Assembly: GCA_022510385.1 (NCBI GenBank)
Contig: JAFLTQ010000012.1
Location: 24,092-88,091, forward strand
Direction of reading: 5' to 3'
DNA from: Muribaculaceae bacterium
GTDB taxonomy: Bacteria; Bacteroidota; Bacteroidia; Bacteroidales; Muribaculaceae
Length of the DNA stretch: 64,000 nt
Shown: piece by piece, positions 46,755 to 56,395 of the stretch
Numbering within the stretch: the first letter of the stretch is position 1
Layout of the letters: each line of letters starts with the position of its first letter
Notes under the pieces: generated by a model
The model's database searches: none
Seen by the model: only the letters and a program-made list of their open reading frames with translations
Told to the model about the DNA's origin: nothing
Program-made: the position numbers and the translations under genes

Positions 46755-48416
46755 ATGGCTGAATATATGCAAGAATTATCGGATAAGACTATTGGTCAAT
46801 GGCTTGAACATTGGGCAAAGGAAACACCCGATAGAGAATATATAGTTTTCTCAGATAGAGATTTAAGATGGTCGTTCAAAGTCTTCAACGATCGGGTTGA
46901 CAGGCTTGCCAAAGGATTGATGACTATAGGAGTTAAAAAAGGAACACATGTCGGCATATGGGCAAGTAATGTGCCCGATTGGGTCACCATGTTCTTTGCG
47001 TGTTCTAAAATCGGGGCGATAACTATCACTGTCAATACAAATTTCAAGAAATACGAGGCTGAAGACCTAATGAGAAAGTCAGACATGGAGGTGCTTTGTA
47101 TTATTGATCATGAGAAGGAGAATAATTTCCTTGACATGACTTATAAAATACTTCCGGAGCTGAAATTTCAAGAAAGAGGTGAGATTCATAGCAATAAGCT
47201 TCCGAAAATGAAGAGCATCATTCATCTTGGGTCGGAGCCTCACAGAGGAATGTACACTGTCTATGAGCTCATGACGATGGGATGGTCGGTCTCTGATGAG
47301 GAATATCAGAAGGCAAAAGATAGTTGTAATTGCCATGATGCCATTAATATTCAATACACCAGTGGCACCACAGGTTTTCCCAAAGGCGCAACTCTTTCTC
47401 ATTATGGAATATGCAACAATGGTTATCTAACGGGAGTTCATCTGAATTTTAACCAAGACACCAGACTCTGCATTTGTGTCCCGTTGTTCCATTGCTTTGG
47501 GCTCGTTTTAGGAGTGCTGAATTGTGTGGTTCATGGATGCACGATGGTAATTGTCGAAAGGTTCGATCCGCTGCTTGTCCTCGCTTGTATACATAAAGAA
47601 AAATGCACTTCTCTATATGGGGTTCCGACCATGTATATAAGCATGCTCAATCATCCGATGTTTGATATCTTTAATCTCACGAGTTTGCATGCCGGAATTA
47701 TGGCGGGTGCTTTATGTCCGGTACCTTTGATGCAGGAAGTTGAAAAAAAGATGCATATGATTGTCACAAGTGAGTATGGGCTCACTGAAGCCTCTCCTGG
47801 TATGACCCAGTCAAGATGGGACGATCCTGAAGAAGTGAGATTCCACACTGTGGGACGCGAATTTGAACATTGCGAGGTTAAAGTGCTCGATCCTGATGGG
47901 AATGAATGTCCGGTCGGAGTGGAAGGTGAAATGTGCAACCGGGGTTATAACAACATGTTGGGTTACTACAATGATCCTGAAGCAACTGCAATGCTGATTG
48001 ATAAGAACAACTGGCTTCATTCAGGCGACCTCGGTCTAAAAGATGAGGACGGGAATTTCAGGATTACAGGCCGAATCAAGGATATGATCATCAGAGGGGG
48101 TGAAAACATTTATCCCAGCGAAATAGAGACATTCCTTCAAACTATGCCTGAAGTGAAAATTGTGCAAGTTGTCGGTATCCCTTCCAAAAAATATGGTGAG
48201 AGTGTAGGTGCCTTCATAATGCTCAATGATGGATGCACTCTTCAGGAATCTGATATTAAGGATTATTGTAAAGATCAGATTGCACGCTACAAAATTCCGA
48301 AATATATTTTCTTTGTGAATGAATTTCCTTTAACCGGGAGCGGAAAGATTCAAAAATTCAAGCTTAAGGAATTAGGAGTGAAACTGCTTCAAGATAAGGG
48401 AGTCACAATCGTATAG
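46755..48416 (+). CDS. AMP-binding acyl-CoA synthetase
   Basis: A 553-residue ANL-superfamily ligase activating a fatty or other carboxylic acid to its CoA thioester through an acyl-adenylate. P-loop YTSGTTGFPKG, the A5 motif EYGLTEASPG, A7 LHSGDLG, A8 GRIKDMIIRGGENIYPSEIE and the A10 lysine in GSGKIQK are all present. The hinge and lysine indicate a complete enzyme. It is cytosolic or membrane-peripheral. The substrate (medium- or long-chain fatty acid most likely) cannot be read from the motifs. It has its own promoter and no obvious partner gene. Confidence 0.92.
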   Translation: MAEYMQELSDKTIGQWLEHWAKETPDREYIVFSDRDLRWSFKVFNDRVDRLAKGLMTIGVKKGTHVGIWASNVPDWVTMFFACSKIGAITITVNTNFKKYEAEDLMRKSDMEVLCIIDHEKENNFLDMTYKILPELKFQERGEIHSNKLPKMKSIIHLGSEPHRGMYTVYELMTMGWSVSDEEYQKAKDSCNCHDAINIQYTSGTTGFPKGATLSHYGICNNGYLTGVHLNFNQDTRLCICVPLFHCFGLVLGVLNCVVHGCTMVIVERFDPLLVLACIHKEKCTSLYGVPTMYISMLNHPMFDIFNLTSLHAGIMAGALCPVPLMQEVEKKMHMIVTSEYGLTEASPGMTQSRWDDPEEVRFHTVGREFEHCEVKVLDPDGNECPVGVEGEMCNRGYNNMLGYYNDPEATAMLIDKNNWLHSGDLGLKDEDGNFRITGRIKDMIIRGGENIYPSEIETFLQTMPEVKIVQVVGIPSKKYGESVGAFIMLNDGCTLQESDIKDYCKDQIARYKIPKYIFFVNEFPLTGSGKIQKFKLKELGVKLLQDKGVTIV

Positions 48417-48447
48417 CAATCATCTATCGGTCTTATCAATACCCGTT

Positions 48448-48473
48448 CAAAGCCTTCCTTTTGGTCGGCTTTG
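48448..48473. terminator. Hairpin between convergent genes
   Basis: CAAAGCC (48448-48454) pairs perfectly with GGCTTTG (48467-48473), 12-base loop. No long T run follows on either strand, so function as a terminator is uncertain. Confidence 0.45.
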
Positions 48474-48485
48474 TGGGATTACTCG

Positions 48486-48890
48486 CTATTCTACCAGTTC
48501 GGCAAACAGACGATCGAATTCCCGGAGCAATGCAGTCTCCGAATCTTGATTTACAATAGATTCTTTGTCAACAATAGCGGGATGAGATGGAGAGACTCGG
48601 ATAGATGCACTTTTTTCAGCTGAAAGCCATCGGTATTTTTCTTCCACAGGTAAATCTTTTCGGGGTACATCTGTTTTCTCAAAAAGAGATGCCTGTAAAC
48701 GCAGATTGTCAATATCTACGTCGGGATGGAGAGATCGGATTTTCTCAATATTCAGAAAAATCCTCCCTTTCATCCATTTTTGACGTTTACACATCATCAA
48801 AAGCCCTATATTGACGAACTCCCCTCTCTCAGCCTGAGGGAGGTATCTCACAATACAATATTCATAGAGCCATCTGTCAGGAACTTCCAT
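48486..48890 (-). CDS. DUF3037 family protein, partner of HipA-like kinase
   Basis: A 134-residue soluble protein with the DUF3037 opening WLYEYCIVRYLPQAERGEFVN. Its start codon lies one base after the stop of the HipA-like kinase gene (TGA-T-ATG), so translation is coupled. DUF3037 proteins recur next to HipA-like kinases, but their function is not established; regulator, substrate or antitoxin partner are all possible. No membrane segment or signal peptide is seen. It is the last gene of a three-gene operon. Confidence 0.82.
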   Translation of the reverse strand: MEVPDRWLYEYCIVRYLPQAERGEFVNIGLLMMCKRQKWMKGRIFLNIEKIRSLHPDVDIDNLRLQASLFEKTDVPRKDLPVEEKYRWLSAEKSASIRVSPSHPAIVDKESIVNQDSETALLREFDRLFAELVE

Positions 48891-48891
48891 A

Positions 48892-49704
48892 TCAAACCCA
48901 TTTTCCTCTTAAAGGTGAAACATAGGGGCCCTGACCCTTTTCATAAATAGCCTGACGGACAAAAATTGAAGAATTTGCAAGTCGGGTCGTCAGAAACAAT
49001 TTATAATCATCGCGAATTTGAGAGGGTGTCTTTCCCGACTCATCATCAATCAACCAGACATCCGGTATAAGATCCACTATCTTGTTTAAAGTGCGAGGGG
49101 TAATAGCCTGACGCATTAGCTTATCAGCCTCTTCCAACCTATCGGCTTTTGGAAGCAATGCATGATTCCGTATGTAGGGGAAGGGATCAAGAGCCGCTTC
49201 AGCAGCATCCCGACCGGAGTGATGGAAATAGAGGGATGCTCCATGATCTATTAGCCATAAATCTTTCTTCCAGATCATCATATTTGGATTCTGGCGACTT
49301 CTGTCAACGTTCTCAAGAAAAGCATCTAACCATACTATCTTGGAAGCCAGCAAGGGATCTATCTCATTAACTTCCGGATCAAATGTATAGGCTCCACCAA
49401 GAAAATGCAAACCTAAATTTTTACCCTCCGATTTTCTCAATAATTCCTGAATTTCCCTATCAGGTTCAGTTATACCAAATAAACCGCTTAGTTCCAAAAA
49501 AACCAATTCCGGGACATTGAACTTAAAAGCCTTTGCAACCATCCCGCCAATCAACTCTGCTATCAGGCTTTTACTTCCATGCCCTGCTCCACGCAATTTC
49601 ACCACGTATTTAAACCCATCTCCGGCTTCTGCCAGGGCGGGCAAAGATCCACCTTCCCTTAATGGTTCTATATAGCGTGTCAGTCTTTCTTCCCTCAATT
49701 CCAT
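48892..49704 (-). CDS. HipA-like kinase
   Basis: A 270-residue kinase-fold protein of the HipA family, shorter than classical HipA (about 440) because it lacks the usual N-terminal subdomain. Likely ATP-site residues are K36 (VVKLRG) and E50, a catalytic Asp134 in ENVDRSRQNPN with Asn141, and metal-binding Asp153 in LIDHG. These look intact. It is not preceded by a HipB-like helix-turn-helix protein; instead it is followed by DUF3037. It starts 3 bases after the EamA gene. Whether it acts as a toxin kinase or in another role is unknown. Confidence 0.82.
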   Translation of the reverse strand: MELREERLTRYIEPLREGGSLPALAEAGDGFKYVVKLRGAGHGSKSLIAELIGGMVAKAFKFNVPELVFLELSGLFGITEPDREIQELLRKSEGKNLGLHFLGGAYTFDPEVNEIDPLLASKIVWLDAFLENVDRSRQNPNMMIWKKDLWLIDHGASLYFHHSGRDAAEAALDPFPYIRNHALLPKADRLEEADKLMRQAITPRTLNKIVDLIPDVWLIDDESGKTPSQIRDDYKLFLTTRLANSSIFVRQAIYEKGQGPYVSPLRGKWV

Positions 49705-49707
49705 TTA

Positions 49708-50700
49708 TTACTTGCTTTCTGCGATTTGACCTGATTGTCCCGTTAATTGAGGTGTCTGAGAAGCGGGAAGAGGAACATCCTTTCTACGTTTCTTTCCAAT
49801 ATTGGTAAAAATCATACCGACTACTATTATTCCCATCGCTAAAACCTGAAGCCAATGGAGCTTTGCCAATCCCATCAAAACTGCTGAAATCGTAGCAAAC
49901 ACAGGTAATAGGTACTGATAGATGGAGACAAGTTCCGATCCGATATATTTGATTGCCGGCTCCACAAGGAAGTAGGCAATAAAAGTGACGCAAAAAAGTA
50001 TGAAAGCTATTTCTATCCAAGGCACAGCCTTTGATGTATGAAAGATGGGTTGATGTATCGAAAATGGAATAAGAACCAAAGCCGGTATCGCAGAGAAGAG
50101 AAATACCCATCTTAGCATTGTGATAGGTTTATATTTCTTGGTGGGTCCTTCTAAAATCACCAGATAAAAGGCATAGCATATTGTGGAGACTATGGCAAGG
50201 ATATCTCCAATGATATTCCCTTTTGCAGTGTAGTGTCGGGCCGCTTCATGTGTATGACCATGATCAACGTCTCCTCCCAATATCACTATGGCTGCCCCTA
50301 TAAAACTTATAACAACCCCCACATACTCCATCCAGTTGGGCCTTTGTTTGAGGAAGATCACTCCCATTAATATAACAAAGATCGGGGGCAAGGTCATTAT
50401 GATAGAAATATCGATCGGATTCCCATATTTAAGCGAAAGGATAAACAGAAAGATAAATAGAAACAGACCGATTGCACCTCCAAGGATCAGCTTCAACCAA
50501 TCATCTTTCTCAATCTTGCTACATTTTATAAACAAGGAGGTGAGCCACATTAAAATAGCCCCTCCCACAAGCCTCACAATAATTATGCCGTAGGCAGTCA
50601 TCCAGTCGGGTATCAAGGCTTTTGTGACCGATACATTCACGCCCCAAAAAATCACCGCTATCAGGATACAGAGATTCCCTATAAAAAATCCTTTTTTCAT
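49708..50700 (-). CDS. DMT family (EamA) transporter
   Basis: A 330-residue inner-membrane transporter with ten predicted helices in two EamA repeats (first repeat VSVTKALIPDWMTAYGIIIV, second AIVSTICYAFYLVILEGP). A short His-rich loop (HGHTHEAARHY) lies between the repeats. Members export or import metabolites and amino acids; the substrate here is unknown. Only 3 bases separate it from the HipA-like kinase gene. The TAnnTTTG element ends 6 bases before the ATG, so its mRNA may be leaderless. Confidence 0.88.
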   Translation of the reverse strand: MKKGFFIGNLCILIAVIFWGVNVSVTKALIPDWMTAYGIIIVRLVGGAILMWLTSLFIKCSKIEKDDWLKLILGGAIGLFLFIFLFILSLKYGNPIDISIIMTLPPIFVILMGVIFLKQRPNWMEYVGVVISFIGAAIVILGGDVDHGHTHEAARHYTAKGNIIGDILAIVSTICYAFYLVILEGPTKKYKPITMLRWVFLFSAIPALVLIPFSIHQPIFHTSKAVPWIEIAFILFCVTFIAYFLVEPAIKYIGSELVSIYQYLLPVFATISAVLMGLAKLHWLQVLAMGIIVVGMIFTNIGKKRRKDVPLPASQTPQLTGQSGQIAESK

Positions 50701-50705
50701 GACTG

Positions 50706-50713
50706 CAAATTTA
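50706..50713 (-). promoter_or_regulatory. Bacteroidetes -7 element very close to the EamA start
   Basis: TAAATTTG on the minus strand matches TAnnTTTG and is 5 bases from the ATG at 50700, giving a leader of about zero length if used. Confidence 0.4.
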
Positions 50714-50845
50714 ATATATATTTTATTGATAACAAGCCATCATATTATTTCATCAATAATTTTATTAATATGTTTATTTCTTTTCTATTTTTAAACCGAT
50801 TATCTAATTTGTTGTTTAATATAGAGGAGATAGAACAAATAGGAT

Positions 50846-52027
50846 ATGAAATTCATTCACACATATATTTCGGCCATTATTTGCCTTACGACCTTTGGAG
50901 CTTGCAACGCCAAAGGGAATGAAAAGGCTTTAATCGAATATGACACAACACAAACAGAATCATATAGTAATCAAAGAGAAATTAAAATGGAACAAAAAGA
51001 TATGAAAACGATTTATCTTGCTGGGGGTTGCTTTTGGGGGACAGAACATTTCTTAAGTCTTGTGCATGGCGTCAAGGAAGCAGAAGTTGGATACGCAAAC
51101 AGCAATGTCGCCAACCCTACATATAGAGAGGTTTGCATGGGGAGAACCGGTGCTGCAGAAACTGTAAAAGTCGTGTATAATCCAAAGGAGATTTCTCTTC
51201 CTTTCCTCTTAAGCCTTTATTACAAGACCATAGATCCGACATCACTTAACAAGCAAGGGAATGATCGAGGCACTCAATACCGCACAGGCATTTATTACAC
51301 AGATCCGGCAGAGCGACCGGTTATAGAAGAGAGCCTCCAACAATTGCAAAGAAATTATAGCAAACCTCTTGCTATCGAAGTAGCTCCTCTGAAAAATTTT
51401 TATCCTGCAGAAGATTATCACCAAGATTATCTCGATAAAAATCCGGGAGGGTATTGTCATATAAATCCGGGGTTATTTAAATTGGCACGCGAAGTCAGAG
51501 ATACCACACTGTTGAATCAAGAGGCGGTTGAATCCGTCGACTCATCTCGCAATGTTGGAAGTCTTGAGAGAACCTATACCAAACCTTCTGACAAAGAATT
51601 GAGGAACAAACTAACAGCTCTACAGTATCAGGTGACCCAGAATGCAGCCACTGAGAGACCTTATGCTAATGAATACAACAAGGAATTCCGTCCCGGGATT
51701 TATGTTGACATTGTAACAGGCGAGCCATTGTTCCTTTCAACTGATAAATTTGAAAGCGGTTGCGGCTGGCCCGCTTTTTCAAAACCTATCACAGCTGATG
51801 TTGTAAAAGGGTATGCCGATAATTCTCACGGGATGCAACGTATTGAGGTAAGGAGTAAGAGTGGAGACTCCCACTTAGGTCATGTCTTCAATGACGGACC
51901 CGTTGAATCCGGAGGCCTTAGATACTGTATAAACAGTGCATCTTTGAAATTCATTCCATTAGCTGATATGCAAAAAGAGGGATATGGAGATTTAATCCCT
52001 TTGGTAAAGGCCAATGAACCTAAATAA
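50846..52027 (+). CDS. msrAB: Exported MsrA-MsrB methionine sulfoxide reductase fusion
   Basis: A 393-residue fusion that repairs both epimers of methionine sulfoxide. An N-terminal lipoprotein-like signal (Cys20 in TTFGAC) directs it to the envelope. MsrA follows with catalytic Cys62 in AGGCFWG, then MsrB with [10 protein letters not shown] and catalytic Cys in [11 protein letters not shown]. The first CxxC zinc motif of many MsrB proteins is replaced ([13 protein letters not shown]), so this MsrB is of the zinc-free form. An exported Msr protects envelope proteins from oxidants. It is monocistronic with a strong terminator. Confidence 0.93.
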   Translation: MKFIHTYISAIICLTTFGACNAKGNEKALIEYDTTQTESYSNQREIKMEQKDMKTIYLAGGCFWGTEHFLSLVHGVKEAEVGYANSNVANPTYREVCMGRTGAAETVKVVYNPKEISLPFLLSLYYKTIDPTSLNKQGNDRGTQYRTGIYYTDPAERPVIEESLQQLQRNYSKPLAIEVAPLKNFYPAEDYHQDYLDKNPGGYCHINPGLFKLAREVRDTTLLNQEAVESVDSSRNVGSLERTYTKPSDKELRNKLTALQYQVTQNAATERPYANEYNKEFRPGIYVDIVTGEPLFLSTDKFESGCGWPAFSKPITADVVKGYADNSHGMQRIEVRSKSGDSHLGHVFNDGPVESGGLRYCINSASLKFIPLADMQKEGYGDLIPLVKANEPK

Positions 52028-52053
52028 ATTTAAATAAATCAATGGATATCAAT

Positions 52054-52087
52054 GAGGCTCTTATTCTAAAATAAGGGTCTCTTTTTT
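52054..52087 (+). terminator. Intrinsic terminator of msrAB
   Basis: A 12-bp stem with two G-U pairs (52054-52065 with 52070-52081), loop CTAA, and six T residues at 52082-52087. Confidence 0.85.
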
Positions 52088-52143
52088 CTTCTGAGTTAAA
52101 GGTAAAAAATTATGGTTAACTTAGATTCAATTTTGATATCAAT

Positions 52144-52174
52144 TTTGAATAATCATCCCTAATTTGTAATTTTG
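52144..52174 (+). promoter_or_regulatory. Near-perfect Bacteroidetes promoter of the barrel gene
   Basis: TTTG at 52144-52147, 19 bases, TAATTTTG at 52167-52174: both consensus parts at the right spacing. The ATG begins only 5 bases later, so RNA should start at or next to the start codon. Confidence 0.7.
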
Positions 52175-52178
52175 TAGT

Positions 52179-52844
52179 ATGAAAAAAATAATTGTCACCA
52201 TATTGCTTGCAGTTGCTTCATTGAGCGCTACGACATATGCTCAGATTTATGAAGCAATCAATACACTCCAGTCCGTCATTTCTCCTGCCCTCTCGGGTTC
52301 CGGTCGTTATAAAGGATATGTCGAAGCGGGTTATTCCCATACTTTGGCAAAATATAACGGAGATTTTGTGGAGATAAGCACAACCCAAGGTTATCAATAC
52401 AATAATTGGTTTTTTATGGGAGCCGGTCTCGGGTTCGACCTTTTGCTGGCCCATAAAGGGCCAAACTGGGGAACGGGCACAATCCCATCCGCACCCCAAA
52501 ATGTTTCCACGACAGCTCCTATGCTTCCACTTTTCGCTGATTTCAGATTCTTAATTGCCAATGGCAATAATTCCAATATTTCATTCTTTTTAGACCTCAA
52601 AGTGGGTTGCTCCTTCTTACTCTTAAATAAATATATTGCTATAGGAGACGGTTATCTAACCAATAGAGAATACTTTTTCCTTGACCCTTCAATTGGTTTA
52701 AGGATCCCTTGTAAAAAAAGCAATCCTAAACAAGCAATCGACATAGGAGTCAAATATAAATTATTGACTTCCAATTATTGGTATGTCAACAACAACAATA
52801 TCACACTCCAATCGATCGGTGCGTTTATAGCTTTTGAATGGTGA
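52179..52844 (+). CDS. Putative outer-membrane beta-barrel protein
   Basis: A 221-residue protein with a clear signal peptide (about 1-21, ending TTYAQ) and alternating hydrophobic strands rich in Tyr, Gly and aromatic residues, as in small porin-like barrels. It ends SIGAFIAFEW, with the terminal Trp common in outer-membrane proteins. I do not recognise a named family. Its gene overlaps the AI-2E family gene by 7 bases. The promoter lies so close that the mRNA is probably leaderless. Confidence 0.75.
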   Translation: MKKIIVTILLAVASLSATTYAQIYEAINTLQSVISPALSGSGRYKGYVEAGYSHTLAKYNGDFVEISTTQGYQYNNWFFMGAGLGFDLLLAHKGPNWGTGTIPSAPQNVSTTAPMLPLFADFRFLIANGNNSNISFFLDLKVGCSFLLLNKYIAIGDGYLTNREYFFLDPSIGLRIPCKKSNPKQAIDIGVKYKLLTSNYWYVNNNNITLQSIGAFIAFEW

Positions 52845-53965
52845 CACCCAAACGGCAGCCATACACATTTGACCGGGTAGCCAGAATCTCTTTCAGCATC
52901 CTGGGAATAATTGCCGCGCTATATTTGTTGGATGCCTTGAAGGGTGTCTTGCTCCCTTTCATTGTTGCATGTCTTATAGCTTACATGCTTGAGCCGATAG
53001 TGAAATGGAACATGCGTGTCTTTCACATTAAAAGCAGGTTTCTCCCTGTTATTTTTACTCTCCTTGAGGCTTGTCTGATAATTTCTATTTTTAGCATTCT
53101 GTTTTTCCCATATCTTGTAAGCGAAGCTGCCCAGATGGCTGTGATGCTTAAAACTTATGCTTCTTCCAAAATTGATATTCCCTTCATTTCAGGTCCTATT
53201 CATGATTTCTTGAAAGAAAATCTTGATTTCGACTCAATATCAAGACTTTTTACCCCTGAGGAGTGGAAAGAAATTATCAAGACGACGCTATCCTCATCCT
53301 GGAATTTCCTTAGCTCCGGTCTCGCTTTTGTAATCGGTGCCGTAAGCTGGTTGGTCGTTATTTTGTATGTCTTATTTATAATGCTTGATTATGAGAGAAT
53401 TATGCTCAGTTTCAGGCAGCTTGTACCTTACCCTCATAGGAGACAGATTTTTCAGATTGGAAGAGATATCGAACATTCAATGAACCGCTATTTTCGCAAT
53501 CAATTCTATATTTCAATGATTGTGGGAGTGTTGTTTGCCATCGGATTTATAATTGTAGGACTTCCAATGGGTATAGTTTTGGGGCTTTTTATCGGGATTC
53601 TGAATATGGTTCCGTACCTTCAACTTATTTCCCTTCCTGTCACTGCCATTCTGTGCTTAGTGAGCACAGCAAGCACAGGCGTTGATTTCTGGCTCATTTT
53701 CTGGGAATGTATGGCGGTATATATAATTGTGCAATGTATTCAGGATCTATTCTTGACTCCACGAATAATGGGGAAAGCGATGGGACTTAACCCCGCTATT
53801 ATTCTTTTGTCTCTTTCTATTTGGGGTGCTCTGTTAGGATTCCTCGGTTTAATCATTGCTTTGCCTCTCACCACTCTTATTCTCTCCTACTATAATATTT
53901 ATATCATAGAAAGATATGCAAGAAAAGAAGTGGAGCTTGCTGAGTCAGATCCATTGGACGGTTAG
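52838..53965 (+). CDS. AI-2E family (TqsA/PerM-like) membrane protein
   Basis: A 375-residue membrane protein with about seven helices and the family segments LLPFIVACLIAYMLEPIV near the start and GALLGFLGLIIALPLTTLI near the end. Members were named for autoinducer-2 export, but most act as small-molecule or ion exporters, so the name says little about substrate. It overlaps the barrel gene by 7 bases and precedes a CPA2 antiporter by 53 bases, so the three may share an mRNA. Confidence 0.88.
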   Translation: MVTPKRQPYTFDRVARISFSILGIIAALYLLDALKGVLLPFIVACLIAYMLEPIVKWNMRVFHIKSRFLPVIFTLLEACLIISIFSILFFPYLVSEAAQMAVMLKTYASSKIDIPFISGPIHDFLKENLDFDSISRLFTPEEWKEIIKTTLSSSWNFLSSGLAFVIGAVSWLVVILYVLFIMLDYERIMLSFRQLVPYPHRRQIFQIGRDIEHSMNRYFRNQFYISMIVGVLFAIGFIIVGLPMGIVLGLFIGILNMVPYLQLISLPVTAILCLVSTASTGVDFWLIFWECMAVYIIVQCIQDLFLTPRIMGKAMGLNPAIILLSLSIWGALLGFLGLIIALPLTTLILSYYNIYIIERYARKEVELAESDPLDG

Positions 53966-54018
53966 GGTTCAGTCTTTCTAACCGAATCTTAAGCATATAA
54001 ATCAAAACTAAAATTCCT

Positions 54019-56358
54019 ATGCTCACCCTCCCGTGCAATATAGAGATTCAGGAAGGTTTCTTTAGCGGTGAAGACACCCGGGATATTATCTCAGATACAT
54101 ATACAGAAATCAACGACACAAAACCGGAAACGTCAGAAAAAGAAGATGTCAATAACGGACTAATAGCCGATTTGGCTCTTATCCTTCTTCTGGGGGCTGT
54201 TGTCACTTTATTATTCAAGAAACTTAAGCAGCCGGTAGTGCTCGGGTATATTCTTGCAGGCTTTCTTGCAAGTCCTAACTTCACATATATTCCTTCAATA
54301 TCTAATTTAGATAACATCGAATTTTGGGCTGACTTAGGTATTGTGATACTGATGTTCACCCTCGGTCTGGAGTTCAGTTTCCGAAAGTTGATGAATGCCG
54401 GTTCCTCAGCTGTCATGACCGCTTTGATTATAATCACAGGGATGACTTTTGCCGGTTTCGGAGTAGGGAAAATCCTTCACCTTAACCCTATCAACTGTAT
54501 CTTCTTGGGAGGAATGATTTCAATGTCGAGCACCACGATCATATTGAAAACATTGACAGATTTGGGAATGAGGCAAAAGAAATTTGCCTCTTTGGTGCTT
54601 GCGGTGCTAATTATTGAAGATCTTTTTGCCGTATTGATGCTCGTTTTACTTTCATCAATAGCAGTTGGGAATGTTGAGGGAAGCGAACTTCTTTACTCTA
54701 TAGGCAAACTTCTTTTCTTCCTTATTATCTGGTTTTTGGTGGGAGTTTATGTGTTGCCATCCTTTCTTACTAAAGTGAGACATTTTCTCAATGACGAGAC
54801 TATATTGGTGGTGGCGATGGGATTATGTTTCTCAATGGCAATTTTCTCTGTGATATGCGGATTCTCTTTAGAACTCGGAGCCTTCGTGATGGGCTCGATA
54901 TTGGCGGGCACTATGTTTGCCGAAAGGATGGAGAAGGTTGTGAAACCTGTGAAAGATCTTTTTGGAGCCGTATTTTTTATCTCTGTCGGAATGATGGTTG
55001 ACCCCTCAGTCCTTGTAAGCTATTGGTGGGAAATCCTAATATTAGCAGCCGTTGTCATTGTCGGCATGATATTCTTCGGCACACTTGGAATGTTGACCAC
55101 CGGACAAACTCTGAGAGTAGCGATTGAAAGTGGATTCACGCTTACGCAGGTTGGTGAATTCTCTTTCATCATAGCATCTTTGGGAATGAGCCTCGGAGTG
55201 CTTCAGGAATCTATCTACCCAATAATTGTGGCTGTTTCCGTGATAACTATATTCACGACTCCATATTTTGTGAAAATGTCTCAACCGGCTTATAAATTTA
55301 TAGAATCCAAATTACCGGAAAACCTAAGATTTTTAATCGATCGTTACTCCAAGCAAGTAGTGGATAAAAACAGCGACAAGAAATTATGGAAAGATATTCT
55401 TAGCAGATATTTGGGAAGACTCATTATTTTATCTGTCATATTGATTGCCATAATCCTTGTGAGCAGGCAGTTCCTTTTCCCTCTGCTTGAAAATTATATG
55501 GCTGATTGGGGACGTTTCCTTTCTACAGTGATTACTCTTGCTGCAATGATGCCATTCTTGTTTGCCCTCTCTTTCAGCACATTAAAAGAGGATGAAAGAA
55601 TGCGCCTGCATAATTCCGCCAGTTTTTATTCAGTCCCATTGGTGGCATTGAAAATCATAAGATATCTTGTGGCTCTCCTCTTCATTGTCTATCTGCTAAC
55701 TTTGGCTTATGATGCAACCGTGGCTTGGATTGCAGGCATCATCTGTCTGGCCTTTATCATTGTCTTTGCATCTCAAAAGATAACAGCACGTTATGCCAAA
55801 ATTGAAAAGAAATTTATCAATAACCTCAACATTCGTGAAAACACGAAATCCGGGGCAAATAATCATTTGATAGATGATCTTCACTTAGCATTTATAGAAG
55901 TAGGTGCATATTGTCCTTTTGTAGGAGATAAACTAAAGGATTCAGGATTGCGAAGCGATTATGGAGTAAGTGTTGCGAGTATTCAAAGAGGAGAAAGGAT
56001 GATGCCGCTGCCATCTGTTGATGCAAGAATATTTCCGGGAGATGTTTTGGGAGTTATCGGCAATGATGAACAGATAAAACGGCTTAACGATGATATCGAA
56101 CGCGACGAAAAAGCCTACAGATCACTTGATGTTTATACTTCAAAAGTTGATATCGGAAATATTACTTTGACAGCGAATTCTCCCGTAGTCAACATACCTC
56201 TTGGAGAAACTGATATACGCCATGATTTTTACTGCATGGTAGTGAAAGTGCAACGAGGTGATGATGTCTTCGAACAACCGGGACCCGACACCGTGCTGCG
56301 TCCCGGAGATATCGTCTGGCTTGTTGGGGACCCTTCTAAAATGGAGGAAATGAAATAA
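54019..56358 (+). CDS. CPA2 family (KefB-like) cation/proton antiporter with two RCK_C domains
   Basis: A 779-residue inner-membrane antiporter. A 48-residue acidic N-terminal part precedes the Na+/H+ exchanger domain (LGYILAGFLASPNFTYIPSI, ELGAFVMGSILAGTMFAER), then about four more helices (430-590). The C-terminus bears two TrkA-C/RCK_C domains (about 610-690 and 705-779) with GDVLGVIGND and GDIVWLVGDP. No full RCK_N nucleotide-binding domain is apparent. It likely exports K+ or Na+ under a small-ligand signal. It is convergent with another CPA2 gene, 37 bases away. Confidence 0.88.
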   Translation: MLTLPCNIEIQEGFFSGEDTRDIISDTYTEINDTKPETSEKEDVNNGLIADLALILLLGAVVTLLFKKLKQPVVLGYILAGFLASPNFTYIPSISNLDNIEFWADLGIVILMFTLGLEFSFRKLMNAGSSAVMTALIIITGMTFAGFGVGKILHLNPINCIFLGGMISMSSTTIILKTLTDLGMRQKKFASLVLAVLIIEDLFAVLMLVLLSSIAVGNVEGSELLYSIGKLLFFLIIWFLVGVYVLPSFLTKVRHFLNDETILVVAMGLCFSMAIFSVICGFSLELGAFVMGSILAGTMFAERMEKVVKPVKDLFGAVFFISVGMMVDPSVLVSYWWEILILAAVVIVGMIFFGTLGMLTTGQTLRVAIESGFTLTQVGEFSFIIASLGMSLGVLQESIYPIIVAVSVITIFTTPYFVKMSQPAYKFIESKLPENLRFLIDRYSKQVVDKNSDKKLWKDILSRYLGRLIILSVILIAIILVSRQFLFPLLENYMADWGRFLSTVITLAAMMPFLFALSFSTLKEDERMRLHNSASFYSVPLVALKIIRYLVALLFIVYLLTLAYDATVAWIAGIICLAFIIVFASQKITARYAKIEKKFINNLNIRENTKSGANNHLIDDLHLAFIEVGAYCPFVGDKLKDSGLRSDYGVSVASIQRGERMMPLPSVDARIFPGDVLGVIGNDEQIKRLNDDIERDEKAYRSLDVYTSKVDIGNITLTANSPVVNIPLGETDIRHDFYCMVVKVQRGDDVFEQPGPDTVLRPGDIVWLVGDPSKMEEMK

Positions 56359-56395
56359 TAGCGGCTTTATGCCTCTTACTAAAGAATAAGAATTC

